From the NCBI GenBank assembly GCA_052084925.1, contig JBQDEV010000006.1:151175-215174 (forward strand): DNA of 64,000 nucleotides. Direction: 5' to 3'. The stretch is from CmP2 sp052084925 (GTDB taxonomy: Bacteria; Actinomycetota; Actinomycetes; Actinomycetales; Micrococcaceae). Position numbers and translations under genes: made by a program. The notes beneath the pieces were generated by a model. It saw only the letters and a program-made list of their open reading frames with translations. It was not told the DNA's origin and did not search any database. Shown here one piece after another: positions 52,470-60,881 of the stretch; the stretch's first letter is position 1, and each line of letters opens with the position of its first letter.

Positions 52470-54056
52470 GTGTTCAACTCCTTGACCGACCGATTGACAT
52501 CGACCTTCCGCAATCTGAAGGGCAAAGGTCGACTGTCCGAGGCTGACATTGATGCAACGGCGCGGGAGATTCGGCGAGCACTACTCGACGCTGACGTTGC
52601 CGTTCCAGCCGTGCGCGATTTCATCTCGCACGTCAAGGAACGTGCGCTCGGCGCTGAAGTGTCAGAAGCCCTGAACCCTGGCCAACAGGTCGTTAAGATC
52701 GTCAACTCTGAGCTGGAACGGATTCTCGGCGGGGAAACTCGACGACTCTCTCTGGCCAAGACCCCACCGACAGTCATCATGTTGGTTGGTCTGCAGGGCG
52801 CCGGTAAAACCACCTTGGCCGGTAAGCTCTCGAAACACCTGAAGGACCAGGGCCATACCCCCATGCTCGTGGCGGCTGATCTCCAGCGGCCCAACGCGGT
52901 CCGTCAGTTGGAGATCAACGGCGAACGAGCCGGTGTTCCCGTCTTCGCGCCGCACCCTGGCGTCTCGTCTGAAGCGGAAGCGCCGACCGGTGATCCCGTG
53001 GAGGTCTCACGCGACGGTATCGCTGAAGCGATGCGCAAGCAGCACGACATCGTCATCGTCGATACCGCAGGCCGTACTGGTGTCGATGCTGAGCTGATGC
53101 AGCAGGCCAGCGATATTCGCGCCGCAGTCAGCCCGGATGAAGTCCTCTTCGTGATCGACGCGATGATCGGTCAGGATGCCGTGGCAACGGCTCAGGCCTT
53201 CAACGAGGGCGTGGGCTTTACCGGCGTCGTGCTCTCCAAGCTGGACGGCGATGCACGCGGCGGTGCCGCGCTCTCCGTCGTCAACGTCACCGGCAAGCCG
53301 ATCATGTTTGCCTCGACCGGCGAGCAGCTGAACGACTTCGAGGTCTTCCACCCGGACCGGATGGCTTCTCGGATTCTCGATATGGGCGATGTGCTGAGCC
53401 TCATCGAACAAGCTGAGAAGAGCTGGGACAAAGACGAAGCGCAAAAAATGGCGCAGAAGTTCGTCGACCAAGAAGACTTCACTCTGGATGACTTCCTCAA
53501 CCAGATGCAGCAGCTCAAAAAGATGGGCTCGATGAAGAAGATGTTGATGATGATGCCGGGTGCCGCCGGCATGCGTCAGCAGCTCGAGCAGTTCGACGAC
53601 AGCCAGATTGACCGGATCGAAGCCATCATTCGCTCCATGACTCCGCATGAGCGCAACGCGCCGAAGATCATCAACGGTTCACGACGTGCCCGAATCGCCC
53701 GAGGCTCGGGTGTCCACGTCTCGGAGGTCAATGGGTTGCTGGAGCGCTTCGGCCAAGCTCAGAAGATGATGAAGAAAATGGCGTCTGGAGGTGGCATGCC
53801 TGGCGTGCCGGGAATGCCCGGTGCTGGCGCCGGTGGATCCAAGCGTAAGAATGCCAAGGGGAAGAATAAGAACAAACCCAAGTCGGGGAACCCGGCGAAG
53901 GCCGCAGCCGAGAAGAAAGCTATGGAAGAGCGCCGCAATCGACCGCGGCAGAATCCGCTGAGCGGGAGTGCTTTCGGTCAAGGTGCGGATCAGCAGGGTG
54001 GGTTCGATATGTCGGATCTTAACCTCCCCAAAGGCTTCGACAAGTATCTAAAATAA
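52470..54056 (+). CDS. ffh: Signal recognition particle protein Ffh
   Basis: SRP54 GTPase that binds signal peptides and SRP RNA. GTG start at 52470 (VFNSLTDRLTSTFRNLKGKG) gives 528 residues; the in-frame extension back to 52362 lacks family similarity. The N domain comes first, then the G domain with G1 GLQGAGKTT (about 108-116), AADLQRPNAVRQL, DTAGR and SKLDGDARGG. The methionine-rich M domain lies at about 310-435, with MKKMLMMMPG and SRRARIARGSGV for RNA binding. The C-terminal tail (about 435-528) is Gly/Lys/Asn-rich and longer than in E. coli, as in other actinobacteria. Confidence 0.95.
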   Translation: MFNSLTDRLTSTFRNLKGKGRLSEADIDATAREIRRALLDADVAVPAVRDFISHVKERALGAEVSEALNPGQQVVKIVNSELERILGGETRRLSLAKTPPTVIMLVGLQGAGKTTLAGKLSKHLKDQGHTPMLVAADLQRPNAVRQLEINGERAGVPVFAPHPGVSSEAEAPTGDPVEVSRDGIAEAMRKQHDIVIVDTAGRTGVDAELMQQASDIRAAVSPDEVLFVIDAMIGQDAVATAQAFNEGVGFTGVVLSKLDGDARGGAALSVVNVTGKPIMFASTGEQLNDFEVFHPDRMASRILDMGDVLSLIEQAEKSWDKDEAQKMAQKFVDQEDFTLDDFLNQMQQLKKMGSMKKMLMMMPGAAGMRQQLEQFDDSQIDRIEAIIRSMTPHERNAPKIINGSRRARIARGSGVHVSEVNGLLERFGQAQKMMKKMASGGGMPGVPGMPGAGAGGSKRKNAKGKNKNKPKSGNPAKAAAEKKAMEERRNRPRQNPLSGSAFGQGADQQGGFDMSDLNLPKGFDKYLK

Positions 54057-54070
54057 GTACCATGCGCCAT

Positions 54071-54100
54071 CGTGACGCCCTTCGTCAGGAGGGCGTCACG
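54071..54100 (+). terminator. Terminator after ffh
   Basis: CGTGACGCCCT (54071-54081) pairs with AGGGCGTCACG (54090-54100) around an eight-base loop. It starts 15 bases after the ffh stop. There is no strong T-run. Confidence 0.65.
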
Positions 54101-54169
54101 GCGTTAACAGCGAAAAAACTGAATCGACTGGGAATGATTAGTGGAAGCGTGCGGTTACACCTACCGAGA

Positions 54170-54186
54170 TATAGTTCAAATCTGAA
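54170..54186 (+). promoter_or_regulatory. Candidate -10 and small dyad upstream of the VOC gene
   Basis: TATAGT (54170-54175) is a good -10-like hexamer 51 bases before the dioxygenase ATG. It overlaps TTCA-AATC-TGAA (54175-54186... centred near 54180), a small dyad that could bind a repressor. The -35 is not clear. Confidence 0.35.
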
Positions 54187-54225
54187 TAACCTCGGGCTTG
54201 CCCATCACTATCGAAGGAACTTCCA

Positions 54226-55113
54226 ATGACGAACCGTGCACACGACGTTGATTCTCTGCCCGTTGGACTGGCAATGGGTGTGGTTACTCTCAAGAGCGAG
54301 AATGTGTCTAACCTCCAGTCGTATTATGAGAACGCGCTGGGACTCGAGGTTGTTGCCCAGAATGGTCCCGATGTCGTGCTGGGGCGGAGTGGGCAACCTC
54401 TCTTGGCGATTGAAGAGGCGCGGGGGCTGAAGTTGCCCAGCCGCAACGAAGCCGGTCTGTTCCACGCGGCGTTCCTGTTCGAAACGCAGGCAGACCTGGC
54501 TGCTGTGGCCTACAAAGCGCTGCGCCACGACGCCACGCGTTTTGTGGGGAGCTCGGATCATCATGTCTCCGAAGCGTTCTACTTCCAGGACCCCGAGAAC
54601 AACGGTATCGAGCTCTATTGGGACCGCCCCCGAGACCAGTGGCGCTGGAATGGTTCTGAAGTGCACATGGTCACCGAACATCTGCCCTGGGATGGTTACC
54701 TCAACGCCCACCTAACCGAAGGGCATGTCCAGAATCTGACTCAGGCAAAAGCGGGGATTGGGCACGTTCACCTTCAGGTGGGCGATGTTGCTACCGCGGA
54801 GAAGTTCTATGTTGATGTACTTGGATTCGACAAGACGGCCGGGCTGGGGAACCAGGCCCTGTTTGTCTCGGCCGGTGGGTATCACCATCACATGGCGATG
54901 AATACTTGGAACTCGACCGGTGCCGGGCCGCGTCGTAATACCTTGGGCTTGGGGCGTGTCGACATCACTCTGCCGTCCGGTGACGGCTTGGGTGGGCTCG
55001 AAGACCGTCTACGCGCTGGCGGATATGCTGTTGAGCCGACTGCTGACGGGCTTGAAACTCGTGACCCATGGAATACATTGCTTCGACTCAAAGTCGACGC
55101 ACCCGCAGTATGA
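54226..55113 (+). CDS. VOC-family ring-cleavage dioxygenase or glyoxalase-like protein (CatE type)
   Basis: Metal-dependent vicinal-oxygen-chelate protein of 295 residues with two repeated halves. The first (about 15-130) has VTLKSENVSNLQSYYENALG and ends in FYFQDPENNGIELYWDRP. The second (about 175-290) has GIGHVHLQVGDVATAEKFYV, then GGYHHHMAMNTW. The His, His and Glu ligands expected for a catechol 2,3-dioxygenase-like site are visible. Relatives CatE/MhqO act in quinone and catechol detoxification in Bacillus. The ATG follows GAAGGAA. No aromatic pathway genes are adjacent, so substrate and role are uncertain. Confidence 0.8.
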   Translation: MTNRAHDVDSLPVGLAMGVVTLKSENVSNLQSYYENALGLEVVAQNGPDVVLGRSGQPLLAIEEARGLKLPSRNEAGLFHAAFLFETQADLAAVAYKALRHDATRFVGSSDHHVSEAFYFQDPENNGIELYWDRPRDQWRWNGSEVHMVTEHLPWDGYLNAHLTEGHVQNLTQAKAGIGHVHLQVGDVATAEKFYVDVLGFDKTAGLGNQALFVSAGGYHHHMAMNTWNSTGAGPRRNTLGLGRVDITLPSGDGLGGLEDRLRAGGYAVEPTADGLETRDPWNTLLRLKVDAPAV

Positions 55114-55122
55114 GTGTGTCGG

Positions 55123-55152
55123 TTCGCATCGATCGCAGGCATCTGGCACAAT
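55123..55152 (+). promoter_or_regulatory. Candidate promoter for rpsP-khpA
   Basis: TTCGCA (55123-55128), 18 bases, then CACAAT (55147-55152) could drive rpsP with a leader of about 130 bases. Match to consensus is moderate. Confidence 0.35.
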
Positions 55153-55286
55153 AAGACGGTACTGAATTGCCGTGCGGACGACCCTCTATCCTCCAGCGGT
55201 AATTCTGTAGCGCAGCCGGTTTGAGCCACCAACCCCACGGTAGGCTCGCGGGCTGCACCCCAACAAGAACCAGGAGCACCACACCA

Positions 55287-55724
55287 GTGGCCGTAAAGAT
55301 TCGTCTGAAGCGCATGGGCAAGATCCGTGCACCTCACTACCGTGTCGTCGTTGCCGATTCCCGTGCCAAGCGCGATGGTCGCAACATCGAGGAGATCGGG
55401 CACTACCACCCGACTGAGAACCCCTCGTACATCAACATCAAGTCTGACCGTGCTCAGTACTGGCTCTCGGTGGGCGCCCAGCCGACCGAGCAGGTGCTTG
55501 CTCTGCTGAAGGTCACCGGTGACTGGCAGAAGTTCAAGGGCCTGCCGGGCGCCGAAGGGACCCTGCAGCAGCCCAAGGGCAAGGAAGAGTTCGTTGCGCC
55601 TGACAAGGGCTCCGTGATCCTTCCTGAAGCCATTACCCCGAAGGCTGATGAAGCGCCTGCAGCTGAAGAAGCTCCGGCTTCGGAGGAAGCGGCTGAAGCC
55701 GAGGCCGAAGAGAAGTCCGAGTGA
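55287..55724 (+). CDS. rpsP: 30S ribosomal protein S16
   Basis: Small-subunit protein of 145 residues. GTG start at 55287 (VAVKIRLKRMGKIRAPHYRV), behind AGGAG at 55272; an upstream in-frame start at 55221 is unsupported. The conserved core ends near residue 85. The C-terminal extension, common in actinobacteria, is rich in Ala and Glu (EAPAAEEAPASEEAAEAEAE). It overlaps or abuts khpA, with which it forms a short operon. Confidence 0.95.
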   Translation: MAVKIRLKRMGKIRAPHYRVVVADSRAKRDGRNIEEIGHYHPTENPSYINIKSDRAQYWLSVGAQPTEQVLALLKVTGDWQKFKGLPGAEGTLQQPKGKEEFVAPDKGSVILPEAITPKADEAPAAEEAPASEEAAEAEAEEKSE

Positions 55725-55726
55725 CG

Positions 55727-55966
55727 ATGCTTCAAGAAGCGCTGGAGCACCTGGTCCGTGGAATCGTAGATTCACCGGAGGAGGTTCATGTTGACCTACG
55801 GGACAACCGCCGTGGCGAGCTTCTCGAGGTGCGTGTGCACCCGGATGATCTCGGTCGTGTGATTGGACGCAAGGGTCGTACTGCTTCGGCATTGCGTACT
55901 GTGGTTGACAGCTTGGCTGGCCACCCGGTTCGCGTGGACGTCGTCGACACTGATCGTCGTCGCTGA
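55727..55966 (+). CDS. khpA: KH-domain RNA-binding protein KhpA
   Basis: Small RNA-binding protein of 79 residues with a single KH domain. The motif VIGRKGRTASALRTVV is the GxxG RNA-gripping loop. ATG 55727 (MLQEALEHLVRGIVD) matches the usual family start; a GTG at 55721 that overlaps the rpsP stop is the alternative. KhpA works with KhpB/Jag in other Gram-positives, affecting sRNA function and cell division. Its place between rpsP and rimM is conserved. An unusually strong terminator follows. Confidence 0.9.
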   Translation: MLQEALEHLVRGIVDSPEEVHVDLRDNRRGELLEVRVHPDDLGRVIGRKGRTASALRTVVDSLAGHPVRVDVVDTDRRR

Positions 55967-55981
55967 CCGCAACAATTTTGT

Positions 55982-56021
55982 GGCGATGGCCCGTGATGAT
56001 TTCTCATCACGGGCCATCGCC
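55982..56021 (+). terminator. Strong terminator between khpA and rimM
   Basis: GGCGATGGCCCGTGATGA (55982-55999) pairs perfectly over 18 bases with 56004-56021 around a TTTC loop, followed by TTGTCT. It begins 16 bases after khpA. It separates rpsP-khpA from rimM-trmD transcription. Confidence 0.8.
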
Positions 56022-56078
56022 TTGTCTGCTTTCGGCGTGCGCTAGCGTGGTGCATGCAGGCCCAAGAGAGGAACCGAC

Positions 56079-56666
56079 ATGACAGGAAGAGAAGACTCTT
56101 CATCGCCGGACGATCTACTTGTTCGTGTGGCGCGCATCGGTAAGCCCCATGGCATCAAAGGCGATGTCACCGTTCAGGTCTTCACAGACGCTCCGGAGGA
56201 GCGTTTCGTGCCCGGAGCGGTATTGTCTGTACGCGACGGGGCTGCAGGCACACAAAGCGCACTGACCGTCTCGCGTGCTCGGTGGAATAAGCAGATACTT
56301 GTGCTGGCATTCGAGGAAATCACCGATCGTAATGCGGCGGAGCTGCACCGCAACGCGCATCTCTTTGCCGAACCGGACGCTGAATCTGATGATGACGGCT
56401 GGTATGAGGACGACCTGCTTGACTTCGACGTGCGCCGAGCCGAGAGCGCCACGGGAAGCATAGGTACCGTTACGGGGCTGATTACTGGTGACGCTCAAGA
56501 TTTGTTGGAGATCTCGCTGGCGTCTGGCGAGACCGCACTGATTCCCTTCGTCGAAGAAATCGTTCCGGAAATTGATGAGGTGGCTCGAGTCGTCTATCTG
56601 ACCCCGCCGGATGGACTCTTGGAACTCTTCCAGGACGACGAAACATCGCAGGATGCTGAGCGATGA
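56079..56666 (+). CDS. rimM: Ribosome maturation factor RimM
   Basis: Assembly factor for the 30S head, binding S19. It has 195 residues. The N-terminal barrel holds VRVARIGKPHGIKGDVTV and ERFVPGAVLSV. The C-terminal PRC-like barrel has YEDDLLDFDVR, TGLITGDAQDLLEI and the ending IPFVEEIVPEID. The ATG at 56079 follows GAGAGGA. The stop overlaps the trmD start by four bases (ATGA), so translation is coupled. Confidence 0.93.
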   Translation: MTGREDSSSPDDLLVRVARIGKPHGIKGDVTVQVFTDAPEERFVPGAVLSVRDGAAGTQSALTVSRARWNKQILVLAFEEITDRNAAELHRNAHLFAEPDAESDDDGWYEDDLLDFDVRRAESATGSIGTVTGLITGDAQDLLEISLASGETALIPFVEEIVPEIDEVARVVYLTPPDGLLELFQDDETSQDAER

Positions 56667-57361
56667 GGATCGACATCATCTCGATCTTTCCGGAGTATCT
56701 GTCCGCCCTGGACATCTCACTTATCGGCAAGGCGCGGATGGAGGGCCTGCTCGATATTCGAGTTCACGATCTGAGAGACTTCACTTTCGATCGTCACCGC
56801 ACTGTTGACGACACGCCTTATGGGGGCGGTGCCGGCATGGTCATGAAACCGGAACCGTGGGCGTTGGCGATAGAAAGCATTGTTGGAGAAGGCTCAAATC
56901 GTCCCCGGCTCTTGGTTCCTACACCGTCTGGCGCCGTGTTCAGGCAAGGACATGCGCAGAGACTCTCCCAGGAAGACCACCTGATTTTCGCTTGCGGTCG
57001 CTACGAGGGAATCGACGAGCGCTTCTTCGAATGGGCGACCAGCGTTTGTGACGTGGAACTAGTGTCGCTGGGCGACTACGTCCTCAATGGAGGGGAAGTC
57101 GCGGCGTTGGCAATGATCGAGGCCATCGGACGCTTGGTTCCAGGAGTCGTGGGGAACCCCGAATCGCTCGTGGAAGAATCCCACTCGGACGGCTTGCTTG
57201 AATACCCGGTCTACACGAAGCCTTCGCAGTGGAGAGGTAGCGACGTACCCGAAATTCTTCTATCAGGCGACCACGGGAAGATTGCCGTCTGGCGTCATGA
57301 GCAGCAATTGCAACGGACTCAGGAGCGCCGACCTGACCTGCTGGATGAGTTCGGGCGATAA
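56663..57361 (+). CDS. trmD: tRNA (guanine(37)-N(1))-methyltransferase
   Basis: Methylates G37 of tRNAs with a CCN/CUN/CGG-type anticodon context to prevent frameshifting. It has 232 residues, starting MRIDIISIFPEYLSALDISL. The trefoil-knot SAM site includes DDTPYGGGAGMVMKPEP, FACGRYEGIDERF and SLGDYVLNGGEVAALAMIEA, and the catalytic Asp region HSDGLLEYPVYTKP follows. All family signatures are intact. The convergent acyltransferase gene ends 19 bases downstream; in relatives rplS usually follows nearby. Confidence 0.96.
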   Translation: MRIDIISIFPEYLSALDISLIGKARMEGLLDIRVHDLRDFTFDRHRTVDDTPYGGGAGMVMKPEPWALAIESIVGEGSNRPRLLVPTPSGAVFRQGHAQRLSQEDHLIFACGRYEGIDERFFEWATSVCDVELVSLGDYVLNGGEVAALAMIEAIGRLVPGVVGNPESLVEESHSDGLLEYPVYTKPSQWRGSDVPEILLSGDHGKIAVWRHEQQLQRTQERRPDLLDEFGR

Positions 57362-57380
57362 CGCGCTTTGTGCCTCGCCG

Positions 57381-59561
57381 TTAACTATTTTGACCGAAGA
57401 GCCACGGCACCTGACTCCTTAGCTGGTCTTCCAGAATGGGAGTGAGGGTCTTAACGAAAGTTCGTGTCAGATGACTGTCGTCGTACCAAACGACGACATT
57501 GCCAACAACAGCGGAGCAAGTTTCAGCAGTTTCGACCTCACGCCTCGGGCAAATGGCATCACTCAGATCGACCGTACTCATTTTATTATGGAGTTCGACT
57601 TCGTCGAGTGGATTCGTTTCTGCGAGCCGATCTATCGGAGGTCCGCATGCCAGAGGATCATTGCTGGACGCAATGCAATCAGCGGCATTCTGCTCAGGGC
57701 GCGGGATGCCACGAACAAGGAGCAATTCCGTGTCCCGATCGATGATGTCTTGCCAACGGTCTGGTGCGCCGCCTTGGATGGCTTCTGACTCGAAATCCCG
57801 ATGGGTCGTTGTACCTGGAGTCACAACAAGGTCTACGTCGTTATCCTCAAGCCAATCCAGGAAACGGATGTTCCAAGCTTCACACGCATCGTCGTCGGCT
57901 TGCCGTACTGAGCGGAACGTGCAGCCAGAGCGATCGACGACCAGTAGTCGCCAGTTGTTCTCTTCGGCCAAAGCAGACCATGCTGGGTGCCACTGTCCTG
58001 CGTGGGAACCTCCGGCGAGGACAACGGTCGCATCAGGTGCAACTGGATCGTTGGGGTCTTCGCAGACGGAAACTTCGCCAGTCCCTGGATCTGAAGGTGA
58101 CTGTCGACATCCCCATTCATAGTATTCCGGTTGTAACGCTGAGACCGAGCTAAGATCCGGCAAGAATTCGTCAACGTCGGGTGTTGGTTCATTCGTGGAT
58201 ACTGTTGTCGCGCCAGGATAGGATTCCCAATCCCAGTCGGTGAATACGGTCGACGGTTTTTGACCCAGGTTCGAGACCTGCAAAGTAGTACCAATTCCGC
58301 ACACCGCAAGGATTCCAGCGGCAGTCGTAACGACCACCTTGCTAAAACGCTGGTTGTTCCAATCGTGGGGCCGTGCCTTCAAGGGGCGTTCCACCAAATG
58401 GTAAGTGAGTACTGCCAGCGCAATGGTTACCGTCATCACGGCGACAGCTCCGAGAGGGCCAACCTTCTCCTGATCGCGAACTTCCAAATAGAAGATCAGT
58501 AGCGGCCAATGCCACAAATAGAGTCCATAGGAGTATCGACCGAGTCGGTCGAAAGCAGAGTGCGAGAGTATTCGCGCAGCAGACAGCCTTGTGTCTGGAT
58601 CATCCCCATCTGGACTTGCTGATGCCATTACTAATGCGAGACCGAGTAAGGGCCACATAGCGTAGGGACCAGGAAACAGATTCGCTCCATTGAGGACAAA
58701 ACCGCAGGTTGCAATAAGGGCAAATCCGAGCCATCCGCCGGCGAAGCGCAGATCACGATGAAGACTCAGTCGAGCGCCCATGAGAGCTAGGATGCCGCCG
58801 AAAGCTAGCTGCCATAGCCGTGTACGTGTCATCAAATATGATTCGTCCTGACTCATGGTGCCCATGTACGTCGCGAACAGAAACGATGTGATGAGGATGG
58901 CGGCAACCAGGACAGACATCACCTTCACGGCGGGTATGCGGAGTCTTTTCGCAATCAGCACCGCTATTACTGCAACAATCGGCCACAGAAGATAGAACTG
59001 TCCTTGGACTGAGAGTGACCAGAAATGTTGGAAGGGGGACGTTTCTGGACCTGCTGCGCCGTACGCCAACTGAGAATTGATCAGTTCGATGTTCTCAAAG
59101 TAGAGGAATGAGGAGCGGGCTTCGGCCCAGAGCTGTTGATGGCGTGTGTAAGGCAAGACGACTAGACCACCGGCCAGGGTGAGCGCGACGACAATAACGG
59201 CAGGGGCCAAGATGCGACGCGCAAGTCGGCTGAAGTATGCGATGAAGTCTATTCGGCCGCCGGAATCAGCTGCTTCTCGTAATAGCGACGCAGTAAAGAG
59301 GAAGCCAGAAACGGCGAGGAAGATGTCGATGCCGCCCGAGGTGCGGCCATCACCGAACAGATGGAATAGTACGACTCCGAGAATTGCGATGCCTCGGACT
59401 CCGTGAAGTTCTGGTCGATAGCGACGAGGCGGGAGGCCCTTTTCGTGCGCTGTTTCTTCAGCACCGGCGTTCTCTCGTATTTCAACTTGCGTGCGCGGCA
59501 AAACATCCCCTCTGATGTGCTGGCCCCTGGTGTGCGTGGTCCATGGACGGCAGAATGCCAT
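57381..59561 (-). CDS. Second acyltransferase-3 / SGNH O-acetyltransferase
   Basis: Membrane O-acyltransferase of 726 residues. A hydrophilic N-terminus of about 45 residues leads to YRPELHGVRGIAILGVVLFH, GGIDIFLAVSGFLFTASLL, RLARRILAPAVIVV, HFWSLSVQGQFYLLWP and YSYGLYLWHWPL. The extracellular C-terminal SGNH-like domain has GGSHAGQWHPAWSAL (Ser kept; Gly replaces the Asp of GDS) and ends with DDSHLTRTF, giving the catalytic Asp/His. Its target may be peptidoglycan, a wall polymer or a glycolipid. The exact start is uncertain. It is only moderately similar by eye to the first enzyme at 32935-35073. Confidence 0.85.
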   Translation of the reverse strand: MAFCRPWTTHTRGQHIRGDVLPRTQVEIRENAGAEETAHEKGLPPRRYRPELHGVRGIAILGVVLFHLFGDGRTSGGIDIFLAVSGFLFTASLLREAADSGGRIDFIAYFSRLARRILAPAVIVVALTLAGGLVVLPYTRHQQLWAEARSSFLYFENIELINSQLAYGAAGPETSPFQHFWSLSVQGQFYLLWPIVAVIAVLIAKRLRIPAVKVMSVLVAAILITSFLFATYMGTMSQDESYLMTRTRLWQLAFGGILALMGARLSLHRDLRFAGGWLGFALIATCGFVLNGANLFPGPYAMWPLLGLALVMASASPDGDDPDTRLSAARILSHSAFDRLGRYSYGLYLWHWPLLIFYLEVRDQEKVGPLGAVAVMTVTIALAVLTYHLVERPLKARPHDWNNQRFSKVVVTTAAGILAVCGIGTTLQVSNLGQKPSTVFTDWDWESYPGATTVSTNEPTPDVDEFLPDLSSVSALQPEYYEWGCRQSPSDPGTGEVSVCEDPNDPVAPDATVVLAGGSHAGQWHPAWSALAEENNWRLLVVDRSGCTFRSVRQADDDACEAWNIRFLDWLEDNDVDLVVTPGTTTHRDFESEAIQGGAPDRWQDIIDRDTELLLVRGIPRPEQNAADCIASSNDPLACGPPIDRLAETNPLDEVELHNKMSTVDLSDAICPRREVETAETCSAVVGNVVVWYDDSHLTRTFVKTLTPILEDQLRSQVPWLFGQNS

Positions 59562-59831
59562 ACCTATTCTTTCATTTCATCACTTGAGTTCGTTGCGCCC
59601 TTGCCGCGGGGCTGCTAATTCGCTGTCTGGAAGTCGTCGCTTGTCTTCTGGCATAATGGAGAAGTTGTCTGTGGGACGGACGCTCTGCCGTAGGGGAGTG
59701 CCGTTGAGCGCAGACGAACGGTGAGGGGCAGATGACACTGTCACTCGTCGAGACTTCCACCACGGATCACCCGCTTCAGGGCCCGTTAAGCATGTGGATG
59801 ACCTGCGGCATCTGCTAGGAGATACAGTTCC
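59562..59831 (+). promoter_or_regulatory. rplS promoter and long leader
   Basis: This 270-base gap separates the minus-strand acyltransferase from rplS. CATAAT (59652-59657) in TGGCATAATGG is the best -10 candidate. A transcript from there would have a leader of about 165 bases. The GC-rich segments within it (around 59670-59720 and 59775-59815) could fold. No gene is supported in the stretch. Confidence 0.4.
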
Positions 59832-60182
59832 ATGAATATTTTGGATCAGCTGGATTCAGCTTCGCTGCGCAACGACGTTCCGGACTTCCGCCCCGGTGAC
59901 ACAGTGAAGGTCCACGTCAACATCATCGAGGGTAAGACCTCTCGCGTCCAGGTCTTCCAGGGCTATGTCCTGGGCCGCCAGGGCTCAGGTCTTCGGGAGA
60001 CCTTCGCGGTGCGCAAGGTGTCCTTCGGCATCGGCGTCGAGCGTGTCTTCCCGGTGCACTCTCCGGTGATCGACAAGATCGAACTTGTCAGCCGCGGTGA
60101 CGTGCGTCGCGCGAAGCTCTACTACATGCGCGATCGTCACGGCAAGGCTGCTCGCATCCGCGAGAAGCGCGTCAACGGCTGA
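59832..60182 (+). CDS. rplS: 50S ribosomal protein L19
   Basis: Large-subunit protein at the interface with the 30S, 116 residues. MNILDQLDSASLRNDVPDFRP start, then FRPGDTVKVHVNIIEG, RVQVFQGYVLGRQG, RETFAVRKVSFGIGVERVFP and a basic C-terminus. Full length. The ATG follows AGGAGATACAGTTCC. lepB starts 27 bases later and may be co-transcribed. Confidence 0.96.
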   Translation: MNILDQLDSASLRNDVPDFRPGDTVKVHVNIIEGKTSRVQVFQGYVLGRQGSGLRETFAVRKVSFGIGVERVFPVHSPVIDKIELVSRGDVRRAKLYYMRDRHGKAARIREKRVNG

Positions 60183-60208
60183 TTGCGCCGCAACATAGAG
60201 GGAGGGTC

Positions 60209-60874
60209 GTGAAACACCGCGATTCTTCAGCTCAGGCTCCGTCTCCCTCCGGGGAGGCGGAGCCTCGTGCGTGGTGGAGAGGGAAACGGCTCTGGTCGGG
60301 CGCGATCCTCATGGTCCTTCTGATAGCCGTTGTTCTCGTTTTCGCGGTCCGCGCCGCCTACGTGAATACCTACGGCATTCCGTCCGGATCCATGCAGCCA
60401 GCGCTGGACATCGGCGACCGCATCGAAATCGACCCGGACGCTTACGCAGTGGAAGACGTCCAACGAGGCGACGTGGTGGTCTTTGATTCGACCGGCAGCT
60501 TTGCGCCATATCGGAGTCGAGGGTCCGTGCAGCGCTTCGTCGACGATGCCTTGCAAGACCTCGGGCTGCGATCCGACCCCCATGCCATGGTGAAACGAGT
60601 CATCGGGATCGGTGGCGACACCGTTGAGTGTTGTAGTGCTGACGGCCAGCTGCGTCTCAATGGGGAACCACTGGAGGAACCGTATCTCGCCGAACCTGCC
60701 CCACCCGGACGCGCATCCTTGGACAGGTTCACCGTTACTGTGCCGGACGGTCGAGTGTTCCTGCTCGGGGACAACCGGCATGCTTCCGAGGATTCGCGAG
60801 CGCTTCTTGGTTCGCCCGGTGGCGGCATGATTCCGGAGTCCAAGATACGGGGACGCTACCTCGACACCAGGTAG
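60209..60874 (+). CDS. lepB: Signal peptidase I (first of two)
   Basis: Membrane serine protease removing signal peptides from exported proteins. GTG start behind GGGAGGG, 221 residues. A hydrophilic N-terminus leads to one transmembrane helix (about 29-50). The catalytic Ser61 is in IPSGSMQP and the general-base Lys129 in MVKRVIGIGGD, with GDNRHASEDSR near the end. The Ser-Lys dyad is intact. A second, differently sized copy follows 8 bases later. Conserved adjacency to rplS is typical of actinobacteria. Confidence 0.93.
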   Translation: MKHRDSSAQAPSPSGEAEPRAWWRGKRLWSGAILMVLLIAVVLVFAVRAAYVNTYGIPSGSMQPALDIGDRIEIDPDAYAVEDVQRGDVVVFDSTGSFAPYRSRGSVQRFVDDALQDLGLRSDPHAMVKRVIGIGGDTVECCSADGQLRLNGEPLEEPYLAEPAPPGRASLDRFTVTVPDGRVFLLGDNRHASEDSRALLGSPGGGMIPESKIRGRYLDTR

Positions 60875-60881
60875 AGTAGGA

